A stretch of 64,000 bases of DNA from an uncultured Lachnospiraceae bacterium (GCA_947172645.1 CAMWBY010000002.1:124001-188000), one strand, 5' to 3'. Shown: positions 37,686 through 46,581, counted from the first letter of the stretch. The notes: a model not told the origin generated them from the sequence alone. Program-made: numbers and translations.

Positions 37686-37752
37686 TATATACAAGAATCT
37701 GCTCCTGTGCTAGCACATCGCAGATTCTTGTATATATTTCGGCACTGCTCAT
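37672..37752. repeat. Conserved-flank hairpin element, copy 1
   Basis: A perfect 22-bp inverted repeat (37681-37702 with 37720-37741, beginning CGAAATATATAC) encloses a 17-base loop containing the palindrome TGTGCTAGCACA. It is bordered by TCGCCCTATC on the left and GGCACTGCTCAT on the right, overlapping the stem by one base at each end. The same borders surround a different stem at 55539-55615. Confidence 0.85.
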
Positions 37753-38786
37753 AGCACATCCGCAAAGTGGATGCGCATGCGGCGGAAGATTAGGGTTCCG
37801 ATACAGAATAAGCTGATTGTAAATATCCAGAAATAGGTGGATGAATAAAAGTGTTCCCAGAACCATACTTCTTCATAAATCGCACTGCGGTAGCCATTGA
37901 CTACATAGACCAGGGGATTCAGCTTGAAGAGCGTCTTCATATTGTCGGTTTTAAGCATTGTAATGCTCCACAAAATCGGCGTCGCCCACATGCCAATCTG
38001 TAGGGCGATATTGATAATCTGCTGTAAGTCCCTGATAAACACAACCAGGGCGCAGGTCAGATAGCTCATGCCAAGCACAAGCAGAAACATGCAAAAACTG
38101 TAATATATAATCTGTAATGTATAGATATTGGGATAATAACCGTATCCGATGGACACGAGCAAAAGTATGACCACAAAAAAAATGTGGATAAAAGTCGCCG
38201 CGATTACTTTGATAATAGGAAGAATGCTGATGTTAAACACAACCTTCTTGACCAGATAATTGTATTCGACCAGCGCCATGGTACCTTGTGTAATCGCCTC
38301 GGAGAAATAGAACCATGGCACAAGTCCGGCCATAAGATAAAGCACGTAAGGCACTTCCAACCCGCTTGCCACCATCTGGCTCCTCGTATCGAAAACCTTA
38401 TCAAAAACAATCCAATACATCAGTACGGTCACCACCGGCTGCGCCATCGCCCAGACGATTCCAAGATAAGAGCCTGCGTAACGCTTCTTGAAATCATTCT
38501 TGGCGAGTTTCCAAATCAGCTTCCGGCTCTGGAAAAGTTCCACCGGGATTGTCATGATTCTTTCATAGTAAATCGCATAAATGATACATGTGAACGTAAT
38601 CAACACACATCCGCTGACCTTCTTCATGCGTTCCGTCACCTGGTCGGCCAAAGGATTATGGTGATTCACAAGCACCAACGCCAAAACCAAACCAAGCCCC
38701 CAGAAAATAGCGACTCCTGCGGGCTTTCCTAAATGTTTGATACTTTTCTTCGAATGTTCCGTATGTTCTGTCTTCTTCAAATCCAT
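37749..38786 (-). CDS. Glycan ABC exporter permease (Wzm/TagG type)
   Basis: 345 residues. Two extra N-terminal membrane segments (~20-75) precede the ABC-2 permease core of six segments with KNDFKKRYAGSYLGIVWAMAQP, the amphipathic start typical of Wzm/TagG. It forms the channel for lipid-linked polysaccharide together with the ATPase encoded next. The ribosome site is weak. It follows rfbC by 55 bp in the same operon. The N-terminal extension is longer than in classical Wzm. Confidence 0.9.
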   Translation of the reverse strand: MDLKKTEHTEHSKKSIKHLGKPAGVAIFWGLGLVLALVLVNHHNPLADQVTERMKKVSGCVLITFTCIIYAIYYERIMTIPVELFQSRKLIWKLAKNDFKKRYAGSYLGIVWAMAQPVVTVLMYWIVFDKVFDTRSQMVASGLEVPYVLYLMAGLVPWFYFSEAITQGTMALVEYNYLVKKVVFNISILPIIKVIAATFIHIFFVVILLLVSIGYGYYPNIYTLQIIYYSFCMFLLVLGMSYLTCALVVFIRDLQQIINIALQIGMWATPILWSITMLKTDNMKTLFKLNPLVYVVNGYRSAIYEEVWFWEHFYSSTYFWIFTISLFCIGTLIFRRMRIHFADVL

Positions 38787-38841
38787 TCTTATCTCTTATC
38801 TGCAATGTGCATGATTGCTTTCCATTTACAGTAAATCTAGG

Positions 38842-39405
38842 CTATCTGCGGTACTTTTCCGTAAAAGCGGCAATCCCTTCCCGTCCTGTATCCTTGGCCG
38901 ACAAAATAGGCTGCGTTCCCTCCGGGACAGGCCATTTGATTCCTATCTCCGGGTCGTCCCAGGCAATGCCGCCCTCGTCGTTGGGATGATAGAAATCCGA
39001 ACATTTATAGGCAAATTCCGCATAGTCAGACACTACATAGAATCCATGGGCAAAATTTTTAGGTACAAAAAACTGCTTCTTATTCTCTGCGGAAAGCAGC
39101 ACGCCATACCACTGCCCATAGGTCGGCGAATCTTTCCGCAAGTCCACCGCCACATCATAGACTTCTCCGCTTAGGACGCGCACAAGCTTATCCTGTGGAT
39201 ACTGAATCTGGAAATGCAGCCCACGAAGTACGCCCTTTGTGGAAGCAGACTGGTTGTCCTGTACAAACACCTGGTCAATTCCCGCTTCCTTAAAGTCATT
39301 ATAATTATACGTCTCTATGAAATAGCCCCTGGCATCCTTAAACACAGTAGGCGTGATGATTTTCAGTCCTTCTATTTCACAAGTCTCTACCGTTATCTTA
39401 CCCAT
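38842..39405 (-). CDS. rfbC: dTDP-4-dehydrorhamnose 3,5-epimerase
   Basis: 187 residues, full length cupin-fold epimerase. RGLHFQ carries the catalytic His, VDLRKDSPTYGQW the His/Asp partner region, and FAHGFYVVSD the substrate pocket. It is the third step of dTDP-L-rhamnose synthesis. Located in the rfb operon, but separated from rfbA by a GH25 gene. No rfbD (dTDP-4-dehydrorhamnose reductase) follows; the next gene is the exporter permease. Confidence 0.95.
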   Translation of the reverse strand: MGKITVETCEIEGLKIITPTVFKDARGYFIETYNYNDFKEAGIDQVFVQDNQSASTKGVLRGLHFQIQYPQDKLVRVLSGEVYDVAVDLRKDSPTYGQWYGVLLSAENKKQFFVPKNFAHGFYVVSDYAEFAYKCSDFYHPNDEGGIAWDDPEIGIKWPVPEGTQPILSAKDTGREGIAAFTEKYRR

Positions 39406-39516
39406 TATCCCTAATCCTTTCCCTCTTTTTCTCTAACTCCAAGATAATCCCCAGTCCCTCGCAACAGAGAACTTGGACAACGTTTAAAGCGTTTTAGCGA
39501 AAAAACTAATTTTAAG

Positions 39517-40866
39517 TTAATCACCGTCGCCCACAGTGGGCACATTGCCGCTGTCGCCATTGATGACGCCAGAATACCCTGCCGCACCTTTGGCATGGTT
39601 GATTGACGTATCAATGTTCATGTAGCACAGGTTCAAATCTACCCCCGTCCCAATGCCCGGAACCGTGCCCTTGGAAGTGTACTGCCACATATGATAATAT
39701 TCATCGTATGCAGGCACATCCGCATATTCCGCCAGCCATGTCTTATAATCTGACAGTTCTGTCATGTCTACTTCGTCATTCAGCCAGTTTCTGGAACCGT
39801 AGATACCTGTCTCATAACCTGCCGCGGAAATAGTCTCCAGAAAAGCCTTATGTATCTTCGTCCTTTCTTCTGCATCCAATACATCCGCACGCCCTTTGCC
39901 CCCGGCGCTCTCGCTGTCTAGGAATACCGGATAATCCACGTCATAATCTTCTATGAGCCGGATTACCATACTCGCCTCTTCCACAGCCTCCACCTCGTTT
40001 GTAGCCTGGGTGAAGAAATACACGCCTACCGGGACTCCCGCCGCAATGGCCCCCTTGATGTTCTCCTCATACATAGGATCCAGTACAAGGGCGCCGCTGG
40101 ACGCGCCTCTGTAACCACACCGGATGATGGCAAATTCGATGCCCGCATCTTCCACCTGTTCCCAATCTATAGTCTTATTCCACTTGGACACATCGATTCC
40201 CAACCTGGCGCCGTCGCCCGAGAACTGCAAGTCTGTATTCTCACTGCCGTCCGCCGCTTCCTCCGCGCCGTTCACGGCCTTATCTTCTTTCTCCACATCA
40301 ATGTCGTTTTCTGTCATAATCAGGTATTCGATGTCATCCAGCACACGGTATTCTATCTGCTCTCTTACCTGTATCGAAGTGACGGTATTGGGAACAATAA
40401 ATCCCTCCGCTTCCTCCAACGATACATGATATTCCCCCGCGCGCAGCCCGTCAATATAAACGACCCCGTCCTCATCTGAATCCGTATACTCCCCGACTCC
40501 CTGTATTTTGATGACAAAAGGCGCTCCTGTCACTAACTTGCCCACACTGTCCACAATCATAATGCGCAAATCTTTTGATACGGAACTCATCACAAGAAAT
40601 ACGCTTCTGCCGGAGTAAGTCTCTATGCTCTTAAACTTAACCTCCGGGTCGAAAAAGGTTTCATCATGCAGAAAGCCGGATAAATTATTCCCCAGCTGTG
40701 CGCCTTCCGTCTCCTCGGACGCCACTGCCTCCACCGCCTGGTCTTCCTCGGATAAACCCAACTTTGTTTTCACCGCATCCAGATTCATATATGCGATGAC
40801 TGCCACCAGGACAAGGAACATGACAATCATGGCAAACAGCATTCTTTTTGTTTTCCTAGAGCCCAT
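39517..40866 (-). CDS. Membrane-anchored GH25 lysozyme-like protein
   Basis: 449 residues. A short basic cytoplasmic N-terminus, a membrane anchor (~8-27), a beta-sandwich domain (~85-180) containing [16 protein letters not shown] and GLRAGEYHV like Spa-A/Cna-B-type folds, and a GH25 domain (~210-430). The GH25 active site is LGIDVSKWN and YPVFLDSES, with the DxE pair intact. It should cleave the glycan backbone of peptidoglycan outside the membrane. The start at 40866 has GAGG 6 bases upstream and overlaps the end of rfbA by 11 bp, so translation is coupled. The insertion of a wall hydrolase between rfbA and rfbC is unusual. Confidence 0.9.
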   Translation of the reverse strand: MGSRKTKRMLFAMIVMFLVLVAVIAYMNLDAVKTKLGLSEEDQAVEAVASEETEGAQLGNNLSGFLHDETFFDPEVKFKSIETYSGRSVFLVMSSVSKDLRIMIVDSVGKLVTGAPFVIKIQGVGEYTDSDEDGVVYIDGLRAGEYHVSLEEAEGFIVPNTVTSIQVREQIEYRVLDDIEYLIMTENDIDVEKEDKAVNGAEEAADGSENTDLQFSGDGARLGIDVSKWNKTIDWEQVEDAGIEFAIIRCGYRGASSGALVLDPMYEENIKGAIAAGVPVGVYFFTQATNEVEAVEEASMVIRLIEDYDVDYPVFLDSESAGGKGRADVLDAEERTKIHKAFLETISAAGYETGIYGSRNWLNDEVDMTELSDYKTWLAEYADVPAYDEYYHMWQYTSKGTVPGIGTGVDLNLCYMNIDTSINHAKGAAGYSGVINGDSGNVPTVGDGD

Positions 40867-41725
40867 TCGCAACCTCAACCATATATTGACCGTACTGTGT
40901 CTTCATCAGCGGTTCCGCTAATTTCAGAAGCTGTTCCTTCGTGATAAAACCCCTTTTATAGGCGATTTCTTCAATACAGGAAATATACAGCCCCTGCCTT
41001 TTCTGGAAAGCGGCCACGAAATCCGCCGCATCAAGCAGGGAATCGTGATTGCCCGTATCCAACCATGCAAATCCGCGCCCCAGAGTTTCCACATACAGCA
41101 AATCCCTGCGTAAATATTCATTGTTAATGCTTGTAATCTCTATCTCGCCCCTGGCGGAAGGTTTCACGTCGGCCGCAATCCCCACCACGTCATTGTCATA
41201 GAAATACAGCCCCGGCACCGCATAATTGCTCCTGGGGCGTTCCGGCTTCTCTTCGATGGAAAGGGCCTTTCCACTCTCGTCAAATTCCACCACGCCATAT
41301 TCCCGCGGGTCCCTGACATAATAGCCGAAGATAGTCGCGCCTTTCTGTCTGGACGCCACTTCCCTGAGCACCCTGGAAAAACTCTGCCCATAGAAAATAT
41401 TGTCCCCGAGTATCAGCGCCACACTGTCCTTCCCGATAAAATCCGCACCGATAATAAACGCATCCGCAAGTCCTCTGGGCTGCTCCTGCACGGCGTACTC
41501 CATATGCAGCCCAAGCTGCTCGCCCGTGCCGAACAATTCCCTAAAAACAGGAAGGTCCCTGGGCGTAGAGATAATGAGTATTTCCCTGATTCCCGCCAAC
41601 ATCAATATAGAGAGCGGATAATAAATCATCGGTTTGTCATATACCGGCATTATCTGTTTGGATACCGCCTTCGTCAACGGATATAAACGGGTTCCCGAAC
41701 CTCCCGCCAATATAATTCCTTTCAT
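40856..41725 (-). CDS. rfbA: Glucose-1-phosphate thymidylyltransferase
   Basis: 289 residues, standard length. The start motif is [18 protein letters not shown], with [19 protein letters not shown] and [19 protein letters not shown]. It makes dTDP-glucose from glucose-1-phosphate and dTTP. The start at 41725 is set by the family N-terminus, with AAGG 8 bases upstream; the open frame runs 12 codons further. It lies 42 bp after rfbB and overlaps the GH25 gene. Confidence 0.96.
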   Translation of the reverse strand: MKGIILAGGSGTRLYPLTKAVSKQIMPVYDKPMIYYPLSILMLAGIREILIISTPRDLPVFRELFGTGEQLGLHMEYAVQEQPRGLADAFIIGADFIGKDSVALILGDNIFYGQSFSRVLREVASRQKGATIFGYYVRDPREYGVVEFDESGKALSIEEKPERPRSNYAVPGLYFYDNDVVGIAADVKPSARGEIEITSINNEYLRRDLLYVETLGRGFAWLDTGNHDSLLDAADFVAAFQKRQGLYISCIEEIAYKRGFITKEQLLKLAEPLMKTQYGQYMVEVANGL

Positions 41726-41767
41726 CTGCAAAACCTTGCCTTTCCCCGCACCCGTGTGCAAGCGCCA

Positions 41768-42847
41768 TTACTCCTGATACATTTCCTCATAGTATTTCTG
41801 ATAGTCTCCGCTTGTGACATTCTTCATCCACTCTTCATTCTCGAAGAACCACTGGATTGTCCTGCGGATGCCCTGTTCAAACATCGTCTCCGGCTCCCAT
41901 CCGATTTCCGCCTTAATCTTGTCCGGCGCAATGGCGTATCTTCTGTCGTGCCCTTTACGGTCTTCCACATAAGTAATCAAATCCTCGCTGACAAACTCCC
42001 TGCGCGGGTCGTTCTCCGGAAGCATTTCCTGTAAGGTAGACAGAATAATTTTGATAATTTCAATATTCTGCTTCTCGTTATGGCCGCCAACATTGTATGT
42101 CTCAAACAGCCTGCCTTTTTCCTGAACCATATCAATCGCCTTGGCATGGTCTTCCACATACAGCCAGTCGCGGACGTTCTTGCCGTCGCCATAGACAGGC
42201 AGTTTCTTTCCCTGCAGCGCATTGTTGATAATAAGCGGAATCAATTTCTCCGGGAATTGGTAAGGGCCATAATTGTTGGAGCAATTGGTGATATTCGCCG
42301 GGAATTTATAGGTGTCCATATAGGACTTCACCAACATATCAGAACCCGCTTTGCTCGCCGAATAAGGACTGTGCGGCGCATAGGGAGTCGTCTCATAGAA
42401 ATAACCGCCGTCATCCTCCAGGGAACCATACACTTCATCCGTAGACACATGCAGAAACTTCTTGTCCGGCTTGAAACTACCGTCCGGCAGTTCCCACGCC
42501 GCCTTGGCGCAGTTTAGCATGACTCCGGTTCCAAGCACGTTGGTCTGCAGGAATACTTCCGGGCTGCGGATACTCCTGTCCACATGCGTCTCCGCCGCAA
42601 AATGTACTACCCTGTCAATCTCGTTCTCCGCAAAAATCTTCCAAATCGCCTCTTTGTCACAAATATCCGCCTTGACAAAAGTATAATTGTCCCTGCCCTC
42701 AATATCCCTCAAATTCTCCAAATTACCCGCATAAGTCAATGCATCCACATTGATAATCCGAATCTCCTTGTCATACTTGCGAAACATATACTGAATATAA
42801 TTAGAGCCGATAAACCCCGCCCCACCTGTCACTAAATATGTCCTCAT
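41768..42847 (-). CDS. rfbB: dTDP-glucose 4,6-dehydratase
   Basis: 359 residues. The NAD motif is TGGAGFIGSNY, the catalytic region STDEVYGSL and YSASKAGSD (Tyr-xxx-Lys), with the Asp-Glu pair in TDEV. It converts dTDP-glucose to dTDP-4-keto-6-deoxyglucose. GGAGGG precedes the start at 42847; the open frame extends further 5' only because it reads through the 37-bp repeats of the leader. It is the first gene of the rfb-export operon. Confidence 0.96.
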   Translation of the reverse strand: MRTYLVTGGAGFIGSNYIQYMFRKYDKEIRIINVDALTYAGNLENLRDIEGRDNYTFVKADICDKEAIWKIFAENEIDRVVHFAAETHVDRSIRSPEVFLQTNVLGTGVMLNCAKAAWELPDGSFKPDKKFLHVSTDEVYGSLEDDGGYFYETTPYAPHSPYSASKAGSDMLVKSYMDTYKFPANITNCSNNYGPYQFPEKLIPLIINNALQGKKLPVYGDGKNVRDWLYVEDHAKAIDMVQEKGRLFETYNVGGHNEKQNIEIIKIILSTLQEMLPENDPRREFVSEDLITYVEDRKGHDRRYAIAPDKIKAEIGWEPETMFEQGIRRTIQWFFENEEWMKNVTSGDYQKYYEEMYQE

Positions 42848-42870
42848 ATAACCCTCCGTTATTATTTTAT

Positions 42871-43061
42871 GCATTCTCCATTGCCTCAAAAGAATGCACG
42901 TATTTTGCATTCCCCGATAGCTACAGAAGAATGCACACTTTTTGCATTCCCCAATAGCTACAGAAAAATGCACACTTTTTGCATTCCCCGATAGCTACAG
43001 AAGAATGCACGCTTTTTGCATTCCCCAATAGCTACAGAAGAATGCATGCTTTTTGCATTCT
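42871..43061. repeat. 37-bp tandem hairpin array in the rfb leader
   Basis: The core TTTTGCATTC occurs with its G at 42907, 42944, 42981, 43018 and 43055, exactly every 37 bp, with a degenerate sixth copy at 42871 (36 bp away). Each unit reads AATGCA(C/T), a T-rich loop, GCATTC, then CCC(C/A/G)ATAGCTACAG, so each can form a hairpin pairing GAATGC with GCATTC. There are no spacers between copies. The array lies in the predicted untranslated leader between the promoter at 43126 and rfbB. Confidence 0.95.
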
Positions 43062-43064
43062 TCT

Positions 43065-43124
43065 AAAGATGATTTAGATGTACTTAGACTACGTTTTTTG
43101 TAGTCTTAGCACATCTTCATCTTT
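43065..43124. promoter_or_regulatory. Large imperfect hairpin at the start of the rfb leader
   Basis: AAAGATGA pairs with TCATCTTT at the base, and AGACTAC with GTAGTCT at the top around GTTTTTT, with further paired bases between (AGATGT/ACATC). On the minus strand it would begin at the predicted transcription start of the rfb operon. Confidence 0.7.
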
Positions 43125-43125
43125 T

Positions 43126-43154
43126 ATTATCCTTCAATACTCCTCAAATTGCAA
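43126..43154 (-). promoter_or_regulatory. Predicted promoter of the rfb-export operon
   Basis: Minus-strand TTGCAA, 17-bp spacer, GATAAT. It lies between the large GH25 gene and rfbB and would give a leader of about 270 nt that contains the hairpin and the 37-bp array. Confidence 0.6.
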
Positions 43155-43180
43155 GCACAATCATATAGCGCGCCCGGTTG

Positions 43181-46100
43181 CTAATAATTCATATAGCTGA
43201 TATTCATGTCTACATTGCCGTTAATTCCGCTGACCTTTCCCTTGGAGGAGTACTGCCACATGTCATACCTGGTCGCCGAATAGGTAGGCGCGCTGGCATA
43301 CTGCGCAAGCCAAATCTTATAACTGGTCAGGCTGCCTGTATTGATTTTCTCACTGAACCAGTTCTTATTCGCATAGATTCCTGCGGAATAGCCTGAATTT
43401 TGTACCGTTGCGCAGAACGCCTTGCACACTTCCGTCCTCGTCTCTTTGCTGATGCCGTCTCCGCGCCCGCCGCTAGACTCCACATCCAGGAAAATCGGAT
43501 AATTCAGTCCATAGCCGCTGGCCAGGTTAATGGCCATGGACGCTTCTTCCACGGCTTCCACCTCGTTGACCGCCTGGCTGAAGAAATAAACGCCTACCTT
43601 CAGGCCCGCCGCTTTCGCGCCCTTGATATTGCTCCTGAATTTCGGGTCTTCAATCAGCGCCCCCGTGGAGGAACCCCTGTAACCGCACCGGATAATCACA
43701 TAAGATACGCCGGAATTTTTAACCGCATTCCAGTCGATGTTTCCATTCCATTTCGACACGTCGATTCCCATGGAGCCGGAACCATTGGACATCTTTCCGT
43801 CACTGCCGAAATTATATTTGGCGCCCTGGATGACCTGTTCTCCCGTTACATATTTTCCCTCTTTGTCAAAGAAATACACATGGCCGTCAATGGTTTGCCA
43901 TCCTGTATACTTATACTCCGATGCCTCCGATTTTTTCTTGAAAAATTTGTCATATTTCTTATAGTCGTCGTAGGTCGCTTCTTTATACTCACCCGACGAG
44001 TTCAGGTAATACATCTGGTTGCCGTCTTTGTCTTTCAGCTTGGCTTTGCCGTCCACCACGCTCTTCTTGACTGTCATCTTATATGTCGCGAAAGTCTCCG
44101 GCGCATCGGTACATGCCGCCTTGATATTTACCGTCCCTTCCGCCACGCCGGTGACTACGCCCTTGCTGTCCACTTTGGCAAGTTTCTCATTGTCGCTGCT
44201 CCACGTAATCTTGCCATCCTTCGGCTCGGTCTGCGCCGTAAGCGTAGCAGTCTGTCCGATGCCTACTTCCGCCGGGCCGCTTATGGTAACTTTCCCATAA
44301 GTAGATTTGACTGTCACGGTACATGTCAAATCCTGTTTCTTGCCGTCCTGGGCCGTCACAGTCGCCGTCACGGTCGCGCTGCCCGCCTCTTTCGCCGTCA
44401 CCTTACCGCTGCCGTCCACAGACACGATTTTGTCATTGCTGCTCTTCCATGTGGTAGACGCTGCGCTGCCCTCGGTAACTTTCACTGCAATGGTCGTGCT
44501 TTCGCCTTTCTTAAGTTCTATGCTCTTCTTATCCAATTCGGCTTTCAACGCCTGAGGTGGAGCCGCGTCAGCTTTGACTGTCACACTGCATGTTAAATCC
44601 TGTTTGGCTCCGTCCGATGAAGCCACCGTCGCCGTAATCGTCGCGCTCCCTGCTTCTTTCGCCGTCACCCTGCCGCTGCCATCCACGGAGGCAACCCTGT
44701 CGTCACTGCTTTTCCATGTGGTGGAGGCTGCGCTTCCTTCGGTAATCCTCACTGAGATGGTTGTACTTTCACCCTTTTTAAGCTCTACACTCTTCTTATC
44801 CAGTTCTGCTTTCAACGGTTTCGGCGTATTACCGCCCTGGTTACCGCCTTGATTGCCGCCTTGGTTTCCGCCCTGATTACCATCGTTTCCACCCTGGTCC
44901 GTATCATTGCCCGAAATGGAGGTTTTACCCAAGTCCACGAGCTTTCTGTACGCGCTGCTGACCTTCCAAGGGTCGGCGATATTCTTCTTGTCAACCGCCT
45001 CATAGACCGCTTTCTCTTCTCCTATCGGCGTCTTGGTGGACTCCACCCACTCTACCGTATCCTTCAGGACAGATTCCACGACTGTCTCCTGCACTGCGGT
45101 ATCCTCTGCAGCCGCATTGACTTCCGCCTCGGTCTTGACCTCGTCCGCCACCTCTACCTTTTTATAGGCAATGGTATCGGTAACCTTCACGCTGCTCGCC
45201 GACGTGGGAAGCTTATAATCCGCGTACTGGCCGCCTTCAAAAGGTACGACCTTCACGCTGTATTCTCCTGCTGGCACTTCCGTATGATAGATAATGCCGT
45301 CCTCGTTTTCATCCTTCCACTCCATTGTCTTGGAGCCGCCCGCCACTTCCACTTCAAAGGGCACGCCGCTAACTAATTTGCCTGTCTTCTTATTGACAAA
45401 CTTTATCTTCAGGTCGGACTGGATGGAAGTGAGATTGATATTCACCTCGACGGTCTTATCCGTCTCCTCCGGCTCTTCTTCCTGCTCCTCCGGCTCTTCT
45501 TCCGGTTCCGCTTCCAAATCCACCATACTGCCAAGTCTCGCCGATTCCGCCACCGCAACAAGCCCGCTCTCTCCGATAACGGAAATACCTTCAACCTGCT
45601 CTCCCACGCTTGCAAAACCTTCCGCCTGCTTCTCGATGGATTTCGCATTGATGTAGAGCCCGCCCGTGATAATCACACCTGCCGCCACAACAACTCCAAG
45701 CACGGCGACTACCATGTCAAGCGTATTCAGGTCTGCCAGAAAATCTTTGAATCTCACAAAGATGCCGTCTTCTTCGTCATCGTACTCGTCATACTCCTCG
45801 TCGTCCTCATCATCTTCGTAGTATTCGTCATCCTCATCGCCTTCGATTTCATAATATTCCACCCCGTCCTCATCGGTTTCATAGTACTCCATCCCGTCTT
45901 CATCGGTTTCATAATACTCCACCCCATCCTCGTCGGCTTCATAATATTCTGTCCCGTCTTCGTCATCATCGTAATCTTCATCGCCGTAGGCGTCTTCTAT
46001 TTCATCCTCGTCCCCGTAATACTCCTCATCCGTCTCATAGTATTCTTCTGTATACCCGTCGCCGTCCTCCTCATAATACTCCTCTTCTTCCTCATCAGCG

Positions 46101-46438
46101 CCGTAGTACTCTTCGTCGGTTTCAGCTTCATAATAAACCGCTTCATCTTCGTAATACCCGTCATCCGCTTCCTTGCTGCGCTTATCTTTTTTTTGCGCAC
46201 GTTTTTTCCCGGAAGCTGCCTTATCTGAAGCGGAACGCTTATTGCTGCGCTGATATGCCTCTATCGTCTCATCGTCCAGACTTAAGAACTGTAATGTATC
46301 GTCAGTCACTTCGTCCTCGTCTTCTTCATCAAATAGGCCGCCCTCGCGAAGAAAATCTTCCATTTTAATCTCTTTTTTGACACTTTTTTTCACTTCCCTC
46401 TTCGCTGCGCTTTTCCTGCTGTTCTTTTTACCCTGCAT
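43181..46438 (-). CDS. Giant membrane-anchored GH25 protein with Ig-like domains and acidic Tyr-rich tail
   Basis: 1085 residues. In order: a basic N-terminus; an Asp/Glu/Tyr-rich cytoplasmic region (~92-225, about 27 Tyr) with 10-residue repeats EYYETDEDG(V/M); a membrane anchor (~240-264); an acidic linker; a beta-sandwich as in the smaller GH25; GGNQ repeats (~515-538); three bacterial Ig-like (Big_2) domains (~542-790), the first two nearly identical; wall-binding-type repeats (GWQTIDGHVYFFDKEGKYV); and GH25 (~890-1085). The active site is MGIDVSKWN (Asp893) and FLDVE (Asp985, Glu987). It should be a surface peptidoglycan muramidase. Start 46438 is chosen because GGAGGA lies just upstream; an ATG at 46453 has no site. 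Confidence 0.9.
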   Translation of the reverse strand: MQGKKNSRKSAAKREVKKSVKKEIKMEDFLREGGLFDEEDEDEVTDDTLQFLSLDDETIEAYQRSNKRSASDKAASGKKRAQKKDKRSKEADDGYYEDEAVYYEAETDEEYYGADEEEEEYYEEDGDGYTEEYYETDEEYYGDEDEIEDAYGDEDYDDDEDGTEYYEADEDGVEYYETDEDGMEYYETDEDGVEYYEIEGDEDDEYYEDDEDDEEYDEYDDEEDGIFVRFKDFLADLNTLDMVVAVLGVVVAAGVIITGGLYINAKSIEKQAEGFASVGEQVEGISVIGESGLVAVAESARLGSMVDLEAEPEEEPEEQEEEPEETDKTVEVNINLTSIQSDLKIKFVNKKTGKLVSGVPFEVEVAGGSKTMEWKDENEDGIIYHTEVPAGEYSVKVVPFEGGQYADYKLPTSASSVKVTDTIAYKKVEVADEVKTEAEVNAAAEDTAVQETVVESVLKDTVEWVESTKTPIGEEKAVYEAVDKKNIADPWKVSSAYRKLVDLGKTSISGNDTDQGGNDGNQGGNQGGNQGGNQGGNTPKPLKAELDKKSVELKKGESTTISVRITEGSAASTTWKSSDDRVASVDGSGRVTAKEAGSATITATVASSDGAKQDLTCSVTVKADAAPPQALKAELDKKSIELKKGESTTIAVKVTEGSAASTTWKSSNDKIVSVDGSGKVTAKEAGSATVTATVTAQDGKKQDLTCTVTVKSTYGKVTISGPAEVGIGQTATLTAQTEPKDGKITWSSDNEKLAKVDSKGVVTGVAEGTVNIKAACTDAPETFATYKMTVKKSVVDGKAKLKDKDGNQMYYLNSSGEYKEATYDDYKKYDKFFKKKSEASEYKYTGWQTIDGHVYFFDKEGKYVTGEQVIQGAKYNFGSDGKMSNGSGSMGIDVSKWNGNIDWNAVKNSGVSYVIIRCGYRGSSTGALIEDPKFRSNIKGAKAAGLKVGVYFFSQAVNEVEAVEEASMAINLASGYGLNYPIFLDVESSGGRGDGISKETRTEVCKAFCATVQNSGYSAGIYANKNWFSEKINTGSLTSYKIWLAQYASAPTYSATRYDMWQYSSKGKVSGINGNVDMNISYMNY
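45833..45952. repeat. 30-bp coding repeats for the acidic Tyr tail
   Basis: Four consecutive 30-bp units encode (T/V/M)EYYE(A/T/I)DEDG-like decapeptides in the N-terminal tail of the large GH25 protein. Alternative frames here give open Met/Lys-rich frames that are not genes. Confidence 0.85.
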
Positions 46439-46552
46439 TTTTCCTCCATCCATAATGTTTCATTTTTGTTTAAATTTTCCACTACTTAAACGTTCTTTCT
46501 TTTAAAAATACGTAACCTTATGTAAACCCTTCCTTTTTAACATTTTTGTAAC

Positions 46553-46581
46553 ATTGTAGCACAAAATGTCAATACTTTCAA
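46553..46581 (-). promoter_or_regulatory. Promoter of the large GH25 gene
   Basis: Minus-strand TTGAAA, 17-bp spacer, TACAAT, each one base from consensus. A TTGACA inside the spacer could pair with TACAAA further down. The leader would be about 105 nt. The rest of the 330-bp divergent spacer 46439-46768 shows only AT-rich DNA and the plus-strand promoter. Confidence 0.65.

Noticed and set aside
37472-37866. Long open frames on both strands through the 74-bp repeats
   Set aside because: They come from a repeat unit without stop codons, have low-complexity Arg/Ser composition and no ribosome site.
42871-43061. CRISPR-like regular repeats of 37 bp
   Set aside because: The copies are directly adjacent with no unique spacers, and no cas genes are present.
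43400-44596. 398-codon open frame opposite the GH25 Ig-like region
   Set aside because: It is antisense to a gene with clear domains and has a composition typical of a complementary frame.
45754-46200. Met/Lys/Thr-rich open frames in the large GH25 gene region
   Set aside because: They are alternative frames of the acidic Tyr codon repeats.
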